A stretch of 20,900 nucleotides of DNA from Arthrobacter sp. (GTDB lineage: Bacteria > Actinomycetota > Actinomycetes > Actinomycetales > Micrococcaceae), in the NCBI GenBank assembly GCA_030147325.1, contig JASLAA010000311.1, forward strand, positions 1 to 20,900, in the 5' to 3' direction. Positions 20,833-20,900 of the stretch are shown here, piece after piece (position 1 is the first letter of the stretch; every line of letters starts with the position of its first letter). The notes below the pieces were generated by a model. That model was not told the DNA's origin and did no database searches. It saw only the letters and a list, made by a program, of their open reading frames with translations. A program made the translations under genes and the position numbers.

Positions 20833-20900
20833 ATGTCAGCACCAGGAACCACTCTCCTCGCCATCGGCACCAAGAAGGGCCTGTGGCTCGCCACCAGTCC
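20833..20900 (+). CDS. BNR/sialidase-like beta-propeller protein (N-terminal fragment)
   Basis: The first 22 complete codons of a gene cut by the window end. The peptide contains TTLLAIGTKKGLWLATS, the usual opening strand of the WD40/YVTN/BNR-type repeat proteins often annotated as exo-alpha-sialidase or glycosyl hydrolase. The start is ATG at 20833, with a G-rich stretch (GGGGGC) about 6 nt upstream. No signal peptide is visible, so it is probably cytoplasmic. The true activity of this group is not established, and the fragment is too short to judge more. Confidence 0.65.
   Translation, partial: MSAPGTTLLAIGTKKGLWLATS

Noticed and set aside
1..20900. Mobile elements, CRISPR arrays, tRNA or rRNA genes
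   Set aside because: No transposase or integrase frame, no spaced direct repeats of CRISPR type and no cloverleaf-like sequence with a T-arm were seen in the gaps; reading by eye could miss a degenerate case.

Overview
The window is a GC-rich actinobacterial chromosome segment, most likely from an Arthrobacter-like member of the Micrococcaceae. This rests on very high third-position GC, an Lsr2 nucleoid protein, GAF-ANTAR and CGNR regulators, a DUF4031-HD protein, and several start codons placed about 6 nt after a TANNNT -10 element with no Shine-Dalgarno site (candidate leaderless mRNAs). The genus is inferred from gene content and style, not from a marker gene. No rRNA, tRNA, IS element or CRISPR array was seen, and no gap without a gene exceeds 300 bases.

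Region 1 (1-6.8 kb): the C-terminal end of a CopA-type P-type ATPase, then mostly minus-strand membrane genes. These are a DUF808 protein whose tail is made by a 9-bp tandem repeat, an EamA exporter divergent from a CGNR/ABATE regulator, two small membrane proteins (one DUF308/HdeD-like), an AlkD-type DNA alkylation repair protein and a MATE exporter. A small two-TM protein is divergent from the MATE gene.

Region 2 (6.9-13.0 kb): a DegP/HtrA-like S1C protease lipoprotein, a GAF-ANTAR RNA-binding regulator, and a translationally coupled pair made of an RsbQ-like alpha/beta hydrolase and a PAS-GGDEF-EAL protein. The pair looks like a hydrolase-PAS sensing module wired to c-di-GMP turnover. A metallophosphoesterase and a small Micrococcaceae-type hypothetical protein follow.

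Region 3 (13.3-19.25 kb): a zinc homeostasis island and the main point of interest. A plus-strand pair encodes an ArsR/SmtB repressor with the complete alpha5 zinc-site pattern (D-x-H-x10-H-x2-E) and a 99-aa protein with 24 His in two 45-residue repeats, a likely zinc buffer for zinc excess. Past a bidirectional terminator lies a Zur-type box between divergent, apparently leaderless promoters for aztA (ATPase) and for aztB-(AztD-like)-aztC-aztD (permease, first beta-propeller lipoprotein, zinc-binding lipoprotein, AztD chaperone). Only the first of the two propeller proteins keeps the His-rich HxxHxH loop. Zinc-excess and zinc-starvation modules therefore sit tail to tail.

Region 4 (19.2-20.9 kb): a DUF4031-HD fusion protein, lsr2 with an AT-richer palindromic upstream region and a long hairpin terminator, and the first 22 complete codons of a BNR/sialidase-like repeat protein cut by the window edge.
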